Assembly: GCA_040222455.1 (NCBI GenBank)
Contig: JAVKDD010000001.1
Coordinates: 62,001 to 126,000, forward strand
Length of the DNA: 64,000 nt
Origin: RHLJ01 sp040222455
Lineage (GTDB): Bacteria; Bacteroidota; Rhodothermia; Balneolales; Balneolaceae
Direction of reading: 5' to 3'
Shown: in pieces, positions 48,896-57,803 of the stretch
How positions within the stretch are numbered: position 1 is the stretch's first letter
How the letters are laid out: each line of letters opens with the position of its first letter
Translations under genes and position numbers: made by a program
The notes under the pieces: model-generated
What the model was told of the DNA's origin: nothing
Database searches by the model: none
The model's input: only the letters and a program-made list of their open reading frames with translations

Positions 48896-51800
48896 ATGGT
48901 TAAGTTTCTTGCTTTAATTACAAGCTTATGTTTTATAAGCCTGAATGGGTTTACTCAATCTTTTGAGCCCCTATCAAGGTCAGATAGTTTGACTACTAAA
49001 TTCTGGACTACTGAAGATGGATTGCCTATAAATACGGTTAATCAGGTTGTACAAGACGACGATGGGTATCTTTGGTTTACAACGTACGATGGTATTTTAC
49101 GTTTTGATGGATTAGAATTCAAAACATTTAACCACTCAAATACACCAGAAATACCTCACAACAGAGCTACAGAGATTTATAAGCAAGACAAAGTTGGAAT
49201 TTGGGTGTCAATGGAAAATGAAGGTGTTTTGCTTATCAATCAGGATGGGTTTAAACATTTTAGCCAAAAAGATGGATTCTCTACGTCTGATGTTACTCAG
49301 ATTTACGAAGACGTTGAAGGAAGAATGTTTTTTGTTACTCATGATGGTCTCTATGTTTACGAGAATGAAAGGTTCAGTGAGTTTTTTCATGGAAAAGGAG
49401 AGCAACAAGACCGAATCCGATTTTTATTTGAAGATATAGATGGCTCAAAATGGATTGCTACCAATAATGGGTTAATTCATAAAAAAGAAAATGAAATTTT
49501 AGAATACAATGTGTCTGAGATACAGGCAGAGAATCAAATTTTTACTGTCTTTAGAAATTCTGATGGTGTACTTCTAGCTGGTTCAACCAGTGGACTTTAT
49601 ATTCTGGAAAACAATAACCTTGTTTCTCCTAAATCATTTGATGTACTTAGAAGCTCAGACGTTTACCGGATATTTGAATTTGAGGGAACAACTTTTTTAA
49701 GCTCTTATGAAGGAATCTTTCTTCTGAAGAACGGTAGCATTAAAAAACTTAAAGACCCATATCGGAAAAAGAACGAAGCTTATTATTCTCACCTAATTGA
49801 TTCAAATGGGTTATTGTGGCTCATTGGAGATAGAGGAACATTATCTGTATTAAAAAATCAACAGATATCTGACCTAAAGGCATTAACAAATACAGGACTC
49901 TCTTACTTTATAAATGTATTTGAAGATCGAGAAAAAAATATTTGGGTAACTACCCCAAGAGAGGGGATAATTCGCCTTAAAAAAGCACAAGTTAGAACTA
50001 TTGGGAGAGCAGAAGGTTTATCAGAAGATAATATTTTAGGAATTCTAAAAGACTCCAAAGGAAGATATTGGATTGGGACAAGAGGTGGGGGTTTAAACCT
50101 AATTAATGGAAATAAGGTAAAACATTATCTCGAGCATAGAGATATTAGTTCAAGCGTAGTACATAGTATTGCCGAAGATAGCTTAGGAAACATTTGGATT
50201 GGTCATTATCAAAAAGGGCTTAATAGAATTTCTGGAGATGAAATTACAGAATATAAATTAGGTAGTAGTTTTGATAGGAATAATATTCACGCTTTATACA
50301 CAGCTTCGAGTGGACAACTTTGGGTAGGTACTTATGGTGGTCTAATAAAATTTGATAACCAGAATTTCGAACATACTGTATATACTACCGAAAATGGTCT
50401 AAAAGGAATAAAGGTAAGATATATTACTGAAGCTAAAGATGGGTCATTATGGATAGGTACATTAGATGGAGGAGTAAATCATTTCAAAGATGGCTTATTT
50501 AAAAACTATACGAAAGAGCATGGACTATCTTCAGACAACGTGAGATCTATTTATATAGATGAGAACGAAGATGGGATCGTTTGGGTAGGAACGGAAAATA
50601 ATGGGCTTAATAGAATAAAAGATAATGAAATTACTTTTATAAGTACCGAAGATGGTCTTCCCAATTATAATATACATTGGGTTTCGGAAGATAGTGAAGG
50701 GTGGTTATGGATGTCTTCAAACAAAGGAGTAGTTAAAATTCAAAAGAACTCCCTAAACGACTATTTAGATGGAAAGTCTTCAAGCTTTACAATGTTAGTT
50801 TTTGGTGAGAATGAAGGCATGAGAAATTCTGAAGGTAATGGTTCTATACAAGAAGCAGGAATTCGTGAAAAGGACGACACTTTTTGGTTTTCCACACAAG
50901 AAGGGGTAGCAATTTTTAAACAAAACAAGGTTTCTGCGAATAGTTTTACTCCAAAAGTAATCGTAAAAAGTGTTTCGGCAAAAGGAGAGTCTTTTCCAGT
51001 TGATTCTATTTTCTTTGAACCCGATATAAATGATATTGAAGTGAATGTACATGCGATAACATTCGTAAAACCTGAAAAAACAAAATTCAGATACCGGATC
51101 TTTGAAGGACATCGAAAGGCTAGTAATTGGGTAGAAATTGGTACAGAAAGATCGATTAATTTAATGGATTTTTCACCCGGCGAGTATAAGTTTGAAGTAC
51201 AAGCTTCAAATGATTCAGGTGAATGGTTGGCGCAAACAGCGTTGCTATATTTTGTTATAACTCCGATGTACTACCAACAGGTCTGGTTCTATATTTTATG
51301 CATATTAGGGTTTCTGCTACTATTAGTGGGCGGGTGGCGACTTAGATATCGAAGATTAGTAGCTCAACAACAAAAAATGAAAGAAATTATTGAAAAACAG
51401 GTTGAGCAAATTAGAAAAGAAAAGAAAGCCATCGAACTTCAAAAAGAAATCATTGAAGAACAGGCTAAAACCCTAGAAAAAAGTAATAAGTCTAAGGATA
51501 AGTTCTTTTCAATTATAGGGCATGATTTGAAGAACCCATTTCAATCGATGTTAGGTTATACCGAATATCTGTACTCAGATTTAGATAATTTCAATAAAAC
51601 AGAGATTAAAGAGGGGCTAGAAACGATTAGAAACTCCTCGAAAACATTACTCAATCTTACGGTTAATTTGCTAGAATGGGCAAACCTGCAAACTGGTAAA
51701 CTAAAGCCCGAACCTTCGGAATTTGTGTTACACGATTTGGTACAAGGAAACGAGAGAGTGTTTAGCCAAACTGCTCAACAAAAAGGGATAAGTCTATCCT

Positions 51801-52168
51801 CCAAAAGTGACTCTGAAATAATTTTATTTGCAGATTATAACATGATAAATACCGTTATAAGAAATCTTATTTCAAACTCCATCAAGTTTACCAAAAACGG
51901 AGGTTCAGTAGTTATTAAAACTGAATGTATTGATAATGTTTCCAAGATTTCAATTTCTGATACGGGCATTGGAATGAGCCCTGAAATGCTAGAAGGAATC
52001 ATGTCTTTAGATTCAAAAACAACAAGAGAAGGAACTAATAAAGAGACAGGCACAGGGCTGGGTTTAGTACTTTGTAAAGAAATGGTAGATATGAATAATG
52101 GAAAGCTTAGTATAAGTTCAAAAGAAGGAGTAGGAACCACTTTTGTGGTAGAATTACCTTGTAAGTAA
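48896..52168 (+). CDS. sensor histidine kinase with periplasmic two-component-regulator propeller
   Basis: 1090 residues. A signal peptide (FLALITSLCFISLNGFTQSF) leads to a large periplasmic region of repeated propeller blades. Examples are FWTTEDGLPINTVNQVVQDD, GYLWFTTYDGILRFDG, GRYWIGTRGGGLNLI and GSLWIGTLDGGVNHF; up to about 14 units cover residues 30-690. A Y_Y_Y-type domain (about 725-795) and one membrane helix (VWFYILCILGFLLLLVGGWR, near 810) follow. A coiled coil precedes the HisKA site with phospho-acceptor His876 (FFSIIGHDLKNPF) and the HATPase domain (NLISNSIKFT; DTGIGMSP; GTGLGLVL). There is no receiver or DNA-binding domain, unlike the hybrid sensors common in gut Bacteroides, so it needs a separate regulator, which is not adjacent. 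Signal unknown. Confidence 0.92.
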   Translation: MVKFLALITSLCFISLNGFTQSFEPLSRSDSLTTKFWTTEDGLPINTVNQVVQDDDGYLWFTTYDGILRFDGLEFKTFNHSNTPEIPHNRATEIYKQDKVGIWVSMENEGVLLINQDGFKHFSQKDGFSTSDVTQIYEDVEGRMFFVTHDGLYVYENERFSEFFHGKGEQQDRIRFLFEDIDGSKWIATNNGLIHKKENEILEYNVSEIQAENQIFTVFRNSDGVLLAGSTSGLYILENNNLVSPKSFDVLRSSDVYRIFEFEGTTFLSSYEGIFLLKNGSIKKLKDPYRKKNEAYYSHLIDSNGLLWLIGDRGTLSVLKNQQISDLKALTNTGLSYFINVFEDREKNIWVTTPREGIIRLKKAQVRTIGRAEGLSEDNILGILKDSKGRYWIGTRGGGLNLINGNKVKHYLEHRDISSSVVHSIAEDSLGNIWIGHYQKGLNRISGDEITEYKLGSSFDRNNIHALYTASSGQLWVGTYGGLIKFDNQNFEHTVYTTENGLKGIKVRYITEAKDGSLWIGTLDGGVNHFKDGLFKNYTKEHGLSSDNVRSIYIDENEDGIVWVGTENNGLNRIKDNEITFISTEDGLPNYNIHWVSEDSEGWLWMSSNKGVVKIQKNSLNDYLDGKSSSFTMLVFGENEGMRNSEGNGSIQEAGIREKDDTFWFSTQEGVAIFKQNKVSANSFTPKVIVKSVSAKGESFPVDSIFFEPDINDIEVNVHAITFVKPEKTKFRYRIFEGHRKASNWVEIGTERSINLMDFSPGEYKFEVQASNDSGEWLAQTALLYFVITPMYYQQVWFYILCILGFLLLLVGGWRLRYRRLVAQQQKMKEIIEKQVEQIRKEKKAIELQKEIIEEQAKTLEKSNKSKDKFFSIIGHDLKNPFQSMLGYTEYLYSDLDNFNKTEIKEGLETIRNSSKTLLNLTVNLLEWANLQTGKLKPEPSEFVLHDLVQGNERVFSQTAQQKGISLSSKSDSEIILFADYNMINTVIRNLISNSIKFTKNGGSVVIKTECIDNVSKISISDTGIGMSPEMLEGIMSLDSKTTREGTNKETGTGLGLVLCKEMVDMNNGKLSISSKEGVGTTFVVELPCK

Positions 52169-52196
52169 AACAATTAAGAATTTATCTTTTACAGCA

Positions 52197-52225
52197 TTGC
52201 TTAGGCTTACTAAGCGCCGTATATT
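52197..52225 (+). promoter_or_regulatory. sigma-70-like promoter of the tRNA-Ser gene
   Basis: TTGCTT (52197-52202) and TATATT (52220-52225) are spaced by 17 bases. The -10 hexamer ends 16 bases before the mature tRNA 5' end. A small dyad, GCTTAG / CTAAGC (52199-52204 and 52210-52215), overlaps the -35 and spacer. Assignment is by consensus and position. Confidence 0.5.
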
Positions 52226-52241
52226 TGGTGCCCTTGAATAA

Positions 52242-52330
52242 GGAGAGGTGGCTGAGTGGCTGAAAGCGCTCCCCTGCTAAGGGAGTTTATTTGGAAACAA
52301 GTAACGAGGGTTCGAATCCCTCCCTCTCCG
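52242..52330 (+). tRNA. tRNA-Ser (anticodon GCU)
   Basis: 89 nucleotides folding as a class II tRNA. Acceptor stem GGAGAGG (52242-52248) pairs with CCTCTCC (52323-52329), with discriminator G52330. The anticodon arm is CTCCC-CTGCTAA-GGGAG with GCT at 52276-52278. A long variable arm follows (TTTATTTGGAAACAAGTAAC), then the T arm GAGGG-TTCGAAT-CCCTC. The long arm and discriminator G are serine features. It reads AGC/AGU codons. The CCA end is not encoded. Confidence 0.97.
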
Positions 52331-52349
52331 CACAAGCCAATGTAAAGTG

Positions 52350-52380
52350 AAGGCTTTCAATTAATTTTGGAAGCCTTTTT
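52350..52380 (+). terminator. rho-independent terminator after tRNA-Ser
   Basis: AAGGCTTTC (52350-52358) pairs with GGAAGCCTT (52369-52377), one T-G pair, with a ten-base A/T loop. A run of Ts follows (six consecutive, counting the last stem bases). It lies 19 bases after the tRNA end. Confidence 0.85.
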
Positions 52381-52458
52381 TATTTATTAGAGTTTTCGCT
52401 CACATTTGATTTCTAGATTAGTTTTTCACTAATTGTAGCTTCATTAAAATAATGGGTT

Positions 52459-55431
52459 ATGAAGTATATAATTATCTTTTCCAATGTAATACTAATTATA
52501 AACCTGCTCATTTTCGGTGCATCATCATCTTTTGCACAAGAAGCAATAAAAATTGAACCACTTTCAATATTTAAATCTATTGAAAGTGAAGATCCTTTAA
52601 GGTTTTATCATGGTGGAGATGCGGGTATTCCCGCGGGGGATCTCAATGGAGATGGTAAAACAGAGTTTCTGATCCAAAATGAGTATTACCCTGACTTTTC
52701 TACTCCAGAATTAGGTGATGTAATTGATAACACGTTAGTTTTTAATCTAGGTGAAAATGGAGAAATAACTCATTTTATAGTTGTAAATGGGTGGATATAT
52801 AACCCAGCAGGAGATCTTACTAATGATGGAAGATTTGAACTTGTTTTAGTTACTGACGAGAGTTTGCAAATTCATTCGTTTGAGGAAGGAGCTTATGAAA
52901 ATGGGAGTGAGGCAACTCAAATTTTTGAGACCGATATTTCAATGCTTATGAACCAGTTTGTTCCAGGGCACGACTTTGATGGCGATGGTAATCAAGATTT
53001 ACTAATCGGTAGTTTTGATTATAGTTCAGATAGCGAGTGCCACATACTTTTCGGGGCAGATATTCCAGCTGAATTCGAATTGGTTTCCTGCAATGGTGGT
53101 GAAGAAATAGGTGATTTAGAAATTATAGTAAATGCAGGTGATGTTTCTGGTGAACACAGACCAGATATTATTGCTCTTTCAACTACCCAATGGCCACATC
53201 AACTTTCTGCTTGTTCTTTTGAAGTTGATATGGAAAGAAATATTTCGTTCGATAGATGTTCTGATTTAGGTAGCATAAATGTTCCTGCAACAAATTTGCG
53301 TTTTTATGTATCTGACATGGATGGAGAAGCAAAGGAGGATTTGGTTTTTAGCGAAAATAGGCACTCTTCAGGTAAAGGATTTACACAGTTTTTTTTTAAT
53401 ACGCCAACTATTAAAATTGCACTAAGTAACGATTATGGAATACAACCGACTATAGGGCCCATTTTTTCTGCTCCAAAAGTGATTAAAGAAGATGCTACCG
53501 TTGAATCTGTAAATCCAAATAGTTTAGGGCTGGGAATAGGAATTTATAATACATATAAACTTGCCTACTGGCAGAGAGGAAGTTTGTCGATCATTTTTGG
53601 AATAGATTTCATTCCAGAAGTGCCTTTAATTACAGACGAAGCCCCTGCTGAAACAGCTGAAGGCAATCAGTTTTTTGCAAGTAAATACTCCCCTAATGGT
53701 AATAATGCAGACGTTAATGGCGATGATATTCTTGACCTAGTATTTGGTACTGGTAATCCAGAGAAGTGGGAGGCAGGCAGGTCAATTCTTAAAATTGATG
53801 AAGGAGAAATTAAAAGTGAGACCAATTCATCAAAAAGCTTTAGAACATTTCATTCTGAAATCAGAGAAACAAAAGCCATACCACCAAACCAAACTAATGA
53901 TTTGATAGGTCTAGGTCTTTTTGGTGAATGGTTTCCAACACAATATTTGTCTTTATATGCACAAACCAGTTTACGATTGGATTTTTTAAGAGCTGATGAG
54001 ACTTCATCACCAACTGATAACGAACCAAACGGAAGTTTTGAAGCAAATGGCTTATTAGGGGTTAATGTGAACTCAGGGGCTGATTTATTTGGTGGAACAG
54101 GTTTTACTGTATGGTTCAATAAAGTAGCCAACTCTGATACTTCTACTCTTATTCATTCATTTAGAGTTCATGATTTTCAGGATTTTGATGAGGATGATAA
54201 TGTATCAGTAAAAATGAATAATATTGGTGATATAAATAATGACGGTTACGACGATCTATTGATGTCTAGCGGATATTCCTATTCCAATAGTTTTCCTGTA
54301 AACAAAGCTTGGTTATTCTATGGTGGTGAAAGCTATAATTCCATCCCTGATTATACTTTTGATTTCAGTCAGGATTCTGCGACAGCAAATAAATTTGGGA
54401 CTTTTATCACACATAAAATGGAGCCTCTTGGAGATTTTAATGGTGATGAGATTGATGATTTTGCAGTGCAAGCAAGAGGCTATGGAACACAAGGTGCGGT
54501 TTACGTTTATTTTGGTGACGAAGAGTTTTTCAGCACTGAAGTTGAACAAACAGAATTTAAATACCCTGATTTAATTTTAACACCAGAGATAATACCCGAG
54601 CAAACTATTTCTGGTTTCGGCAAAGATATTGCTTCAGGAGATTTTGACGGAAACGGAGATTTAGAGTTAGCAATTACATTAGAATCTGGATATGGGAATC
54701 CGACTCCAGCTACTATTTACATGTTTAAGAATGATGGAGATCAAATTCCAGATATGTTGTTAACAGGAACTAAATCATCTCTAGGAAAAGAAGGTGATGA
54801 AATTGTTTCTTCTACATTCAGTAGTTCAATCATTTTTCTTCCAAAAGAAAATGGAGAAAATCATCAGGATTTACTTTTTACACCAGGAGGATTTAGTGGA
54901 TATCCAGATGCAATTATATTTGAAGGTGGTGTAGAAGCGGATTCGTTACCTGATATCATTCTTTCAAACCCTAATAGAGTAAGTGGGTTTGGCTCGATTG
55001 ATGGCTCTAAACCAGGTGTGGCCGACCTGAACAATGATGGGTTCTATGATATTTTGATGCTTAGCCAGGCGGATTATGAAGATGGGTTTATATCAAGCAG
55101 AGTATATTCTTTCAGTCCAAATTCTAATATTATAATAGATTCAAATGAACCAGATGAAAATCCATTTGGATACAGGCTTTCTCAAAACTATCCAAACCCA
55201 TTTAATCCAAACACATATATTGAATTTAAGCTTCCAAGATCACTATTAGTTTCTCTCAAAGTATATGATTTGCTTGGTAGAGAAGTTGCCATTATTGTAA
55301 ATAGTGAAATATTTTCATCTGGTTCACAAACTGTCAATTTTGATGCCTCAAACTTAGCTTCAGGGATGTACATTTATCGATTAGAAGCTGGTTCATTTAT
55401 TCAAACAAGAAAAATGCTTCTGATTAAATAG
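52459..55431 (+). CDS. secreted FG-GAP/VCBS repeat protein with C-terminal T9SS-type sorting domain
   Basis: A 990-residue exported protein. A signal peptide (IIIFSNVILIINLLIFGASS, cleavage near SFAQ) is followed by many FG-GAP-like, calcium-binding-type repeats (GDLNGDGKTEFLI, DFDGDGNQDLLIGSF, DVNGDDILDLVFG, DINNDGYDDLLM, DFNGDEIDDFAVQ, DLNNDGFYDILM) that probably build an integrin-like beta-propeller. The last 85 residues are a type A sorting domain: LSQNYPNPFNPNTYIEF, LKVYDLLGREVAIIV, ASGMYIYRLEAGSFI, KMLLIK. Such domains direct export through the type IX system and attachment to the surface in this group. No enzyme domain is seen. It stands alone after tRNA-Ser. Function is likely adhesion or matrix binding, which is inference. 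Confidence 0.9.
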   Translation: MKYIIIFSNVILIINLLIFGASSSFAQEAIKIEPLSIFKSIESEDPLRFYHGGDAGIPAGDLNGDGKTEFLIQNEYYPDFSTPELGDVIDNTLVFNLGENGEITHFIVVNGWIYNPAGDLTNDGRFELVLVTDESLQIHSFEEGAYENGSEATQIFETDISMLMNQFVPGHDFDGDGNQDLLIGSFDYSSDSECHILFGADIPAEFELVSCNGGEEIGDLEIIVNAGDVSGEHRPDIIALSTTQWPHQLSACSFEVDMERNISFDRCSDLGSINVPATNLRFYVSDMDGEAKEDLVFSENRHSSGKGFTQFFFNTPTIKIALSNDYGIQPTIGPIFSAPKVIKEDATVESVNPNSLGLGIGIYNTYKLAYWQRGSLSIIFGIDFIPEVPLITDEAPAETAEGNQFFASKYSPNGNNADVNGDDILDLVFGTGNPEKWEAGRSILKIDEGEIKSETNSSKSFRTFHSEIRETKAIPPNQTNDLIGLGLFGEWFPTQYLSLYAQTSLRLDFLRADETSSPTDNEPNGSFEANGLLGVNVNSGADLFGGTGFTVWFNKVANSDTSTLIHSFRVHDFQDFDEDDNVSVKMNNIGDINNDGYDDLLMSSGYSYSNSFPVNKAWLFYGGESYNSIPDYTFDFSQDSATANKFGTFITHKMEPLGDFNGDEIDDFAVQARGYGTQGAVYVYFGDEEFFSTEVEQTEFKYPDLILTPEIIPEQTISGFGKDIASGDFDGNGDLELAITLESGYGNPTPATIYMFKNDGDQIPDMLLTGTKSSLGKEGDEIVSSTFSSSIIFLPKENGENHQDLLFTPGGFSGYPDAIIFEGGVEADSLPDIILSNPNRVSGFGSIDGSKPGVADLNNDGFYDILMLSQADYEDGFISSRVYSFSPNSNIIIDSNEPDENPFGYRLSQNYPNPFNPNTYIEFKLPRSLLVSLKVYDLLGREVAIIVNSEIFSSGSQTVNFDASNLASGMYIYRLEAGSFIQTRKMLLIK

Positions 55432-55639
55432 TATATGCTACAAAAGCTATAATAGAAAATATTATTAGATCTGTACTATCCTTGAATAAAGTCGAAAATT
55501 GGTTGTAAAACCATTTAGTGATTTATGTTTTTACTTCACAATCTAATCTACTCACATAATATATCAGTGTTCAAAAATGAGGAGATTTATCTGTTAAAAC
55601 TACTTCAAAAATTTGGTGATAGACCATGTATATTTAACC

Positions 55640-56521
55640 ATGATCTATTGGGAAGTATTTAAGAAATCGATAAAGGAATACAAATTTCAGGAAGCGATGA
55701 ACTATAGCTCTTCCATCGCTTTCTATTTGATATTTTCACTCCCTGCTATTTTAGTAATAACAGTGTCGGTAGCTAGCGCAGCCTATGCAGATGATGTAGT
55801 TAGAACAAATCTAATCCAGCAATTCGAGAATCTTTTTGGTCCAGAAAGTGCTGATGTTATAAACAAGGTACTTTCGAATGCTGATGGACTAGGTTCGTCT
55901 TTGTGGACAAAAATTGTTGGATTAGTCACGTTATTGATAAGTGCTACTACAGTATTTGCATCTCTTCAAGACGGGTTAAATCGTATTTGGGGTTTAGAAT
56001 CAAAACCAGACAAAAACCTATTTAATTTTATAAAAAATAGACTCCTTTCATTGGCAATGGCAATAAGTATGGGTTTTCTTTTATTGATTTCTTTAGCAAT
56101 TGATACATTTTTATCTATTTCTGATGAAATACTAATTAATACTTTTTCTGAATCTCTATTTAATCTAGTTACAGTTTTAAATATTCTATTAGGTTTCACT
56201 ATAGTAACTGCTGTTTTTGCAAGTATTTTAAAAGTTTTACCTGATGCCACTATAGGTTGGAAAGATGTGCTTAGCGGCGCAATTCTTACTACTATTATCT
56301 TTTCGATTGGTAAATATGCAATTGGTTATTATTTGGGATCAAGTGACCTTATGAGTGTTTATGGTGCAGCGGGTTCGTTTGTACTATTATTAATTTGGGT
56401 TTATTTCTCAAGCATGATTCTCTTCTTTGGAGCTACCTATACAGAAGTCTATTTCGTCGAAAAATATGGGGAAATAAAGCCATATAGAAGAACGAAGCTA
56501 GTTGGCGAACCCGACTCTTAA
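55640..56521 (+). CDS. YihY/BrkB family inner-membrane protein
   Basis: A 293-residue integral membrane protein with six hydrophobic segments, of the YihY (formerly BrkB) family; its function is not settled and the early RNase BN label is wrong. Signatures are MNYSSSIAFYLIFSLPAILV, LWTKIVGLVTLLISATTVFA, LQDGLNRIWGLESKPDKNL, and the C-terminal GAAGSFVLLLIWVYFSSMIL, FFGATYTEVYFVEKYG. ATG 55640 is preferred: it places the usual pre-helix segment WEVFKKSIKEY at the start. In-frame TTG 55613 and GTG 55616 would add nine or eight residues. The 3' end abuts the convergent yjbQ remnant with an eight-base gap. Confidence 0.88.
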   Translation: MIYWEVFKKSIKEYKFQEAMNYSSSIAFYLIFSLPAILVITVSVASAAYADDVVRTNLIQQFENLFGPESADVINKVLSNADGLGSSLWTKIVGLVTLLISATTVFASLQDGLNRIWGLESKPDKNLFNFIKNRLLSLAMAISMGFLLLISLAIDTFLSISDEILINTFSESLFNLVTVLNILLGFTIVTAVFASILKVLPDATIGWKDVLSGAILTTIIFSIGKYAIGYYLGSSDLMSVYGAAGSFVLLLIWVYFSSMILFFGATYTEVYFVEKYGEIKPYRRTKLVGEPDS

Positions 56522-56529
56522 ATAGTTGA

Positions 56530-56589
56530 TCAACTCCCAATCAAAGTAACCAACAACTTTCTTACCCCACCATGGTTGCGATGCTCACA
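56530..56589 (-). pseudogene. out-of-frame C-terminal remnant of the YjbQ gene
   Basis: Read in the frame ending at TGA 56530-56532, this gives CEHRNHGGVRKLLVTLIGS, which matches the expected YjbQ C-terminus residue for residue in style. It is shifted relative to the 56585-56950 frame. Its good preservation suggests the shift is recent or artefactual. Confidence 0.75.
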
Positions 56590-56950
56590 AATAAATTCCC
56601 TGCCAAGTACCTAAGTTAAATCGACCATTTGTAATCGGGATAGAAACTGAAGAGCCAAGTAATGAACTTTTAATATGCGAAGTCATGTCATCAGTTCCTT
56701 CTAAAGTGTGTTTATAAAAAGAGGTATTTTCTGGAACAGAACGATTGAAATGAGTTTCAAAATCTTCCCTCACTGTAGGATCTGCATTTTCATTGATCGT
56801 TAAACTGGCACTAGTATGTTTGATGTGAACATTCGCTATGCCAATTTTTATACTTTTAATTTCAGGAATCTCGGCCAAGATTTCTTTGGTTATGATATGG
56901 AAACCCCTGGGTTTATATGAAATAGTGAATTCTTTTTGAATTGAGATCAT
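56585..56950 (-). CDS. YjbQ / secondary thiamine-phosphate synthase family protein, C-terminus frameshifted
   Basis: A 121-residue YjbQ (UPF0047) protein, a family with weak thiamine-phosphate synthase activity in some members and an otherwise uncertain role. Family marks are YKPRGFHIITKEILAEI, VHIKHTSASLTINENADPTV, DDMTSHIKSSLLGSSVSIPI and FNLGTWQGIYL. Intact members continue with a CEHR-like motif containing a conserved Glu. Here TGA follows IYL, while the missing tail is encoded in another frame just downstream (56530-56589: CEHRNHGGVRKLLVTLIG). The simplest explanation is loss of two bases at about 56587, either a true mutation or a sequence error. The product may be inactive. Confidence 0.85.
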   Translation of the reverse strand: MISIQKEFTISYKPRGFHIITKEILAEIPEIKSIKIGIANVHIKHTSASLTINENADPTVREDFETHFNRSVPENTSFYKHTLEGTDDMTSHIKSSLLGSSVSIPITNGRFNLGTWQGIYL

Positions 56951-56986
56951 AGCTAAAGATAATATTCAATAAGAAACTTTACAGAT

Positions 56987-57739
56987 CTATTCAGTTGCAG
57001 AATGTGTTGCAAGTACAGAAAGTCTTAGCGATGGATGGTTCAATGTTGATTCAACATAACTTAGAAAATCAGGTATCATCTCATTGATTTGTTCATTTTT
57101 AAGAACATCCGTTTTTCGTTCAAAATTAACACGAACAAATCGTTTTTTTAAAATCCGTTTATCACGATAGGACGAATATAACAATCCATTTCTTACATCA
57201 AAGATATAAGCTTCGAGATAAGTAGTAAGTTGTGCATGTTGCCCGGGAACAAAAGGTATGGTAACTAATCCGGCATAAAGTGGAGATAGAACATTCATTT
57301 CTTCTTTGTATACAGTTGAGGAGCTTACAAAAAGAACTAAATCGGCTTTAGTTTGTGCTGCATACAAACGTAGTTGTTTCAGATCAATTGGTTTAGGAGT
57401 TGGGTTGTATCTATTCCAATAAGGATCTTGTTGACTTTTGTAATAGGCATTAGGATCCAAAAGAGCAGGGGAGATTTCGACAGCTCGTTGTACCTCTTGA
57501 ATCGTAAGTATGGAATCCTGAAACGGAAATTTATCCTGACTCGCATTATAAATGGCAATACTTGCAGGAATAGTGATTTGAGGATTAGCCTCAAACGCTT
57601 TTCGGATATCTTCATCGTTAATTTGTTTAAGGGAATCGGTTTGAACACTTGAAAATGCAGTTAGATATTCGGAAGTGCTACATCCGAAACCAAAATATGA
57701 CGTTAGAACGATAAGAAGAATAGAACCTTGTACTTTCAA
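56987..57739 (-). CDS. predicted lipoprotein of unknown function
   Basis: 250 residues with a lipoprotein signal peptide: hydrophobic SILLIVLTSYFGFG followed by lipobox Cys20 (FGFGC). The mature part is mixed alpha/beta: ITIPASIAIYNASQDKF, LRLYAAQTKADLVLFVSSST, LTTYLEAYIFDVRNGLLYSS. No family is recognised with confidence; the layout (a parameter-like domain that builds a value from several inputs) recalls lipoproteins with a rhombotarget-like fold, but I do not assert it. It is expected at the outer or inner membrane facing the periplasm. It lies 36 bases upstream of yjbQ and 64 bases downstream of rsgA on the same strand. Confidence 0.7.
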   Translation of the reverse strand: MKVQGSILLIVLTSYFGFGCSTSEYLTAFSSVQTDSLKQINDEDIRKAFEANPQITIPASIAIYNASQDKFPFQDSILTIQEVQRAVEISPALLDPNAYYKSQQDPYWNRYNPTPKPIDLKQLRLYAAQTKADLVLFVSSSTVYKEEMNVLSPLYAGLVTIPFVPGQHAQLTTYLEAYIFDVRNGLLYSSYRDKRILKKRFVRVNFERKTDVLKNEQINEMIPDFLSYVESTLNHPSLRLSVLATHSATE

Positions 57740-57803
57740 AAAGAGAGAGATTTGTTAGTAGTTCTCAAATGAGACTTTAAGAATTACAGAAAGTTCCTTT
57801 GTA

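Noticed and set aside
49194..49439. 81-codon frame inside the sensor kinase gene
   Set aside because: Frame-shifted shadow of the propeller repeats; their repeated codons keep other frames open.
54320..54574. 84-codon frame inside the FG-GAP protein gene
   Set aside because: Shadow frame caused by repeated GAT/GGT-rich motifs of the main gene.
52242..55431. Possible genomic island integrated at tRNA-Ser
   Set aside because: No integrase, no repeat of the tRNA 3' end was noticed downstream, and the tRNA is followed by its own terminator and chromosomal-type genes.
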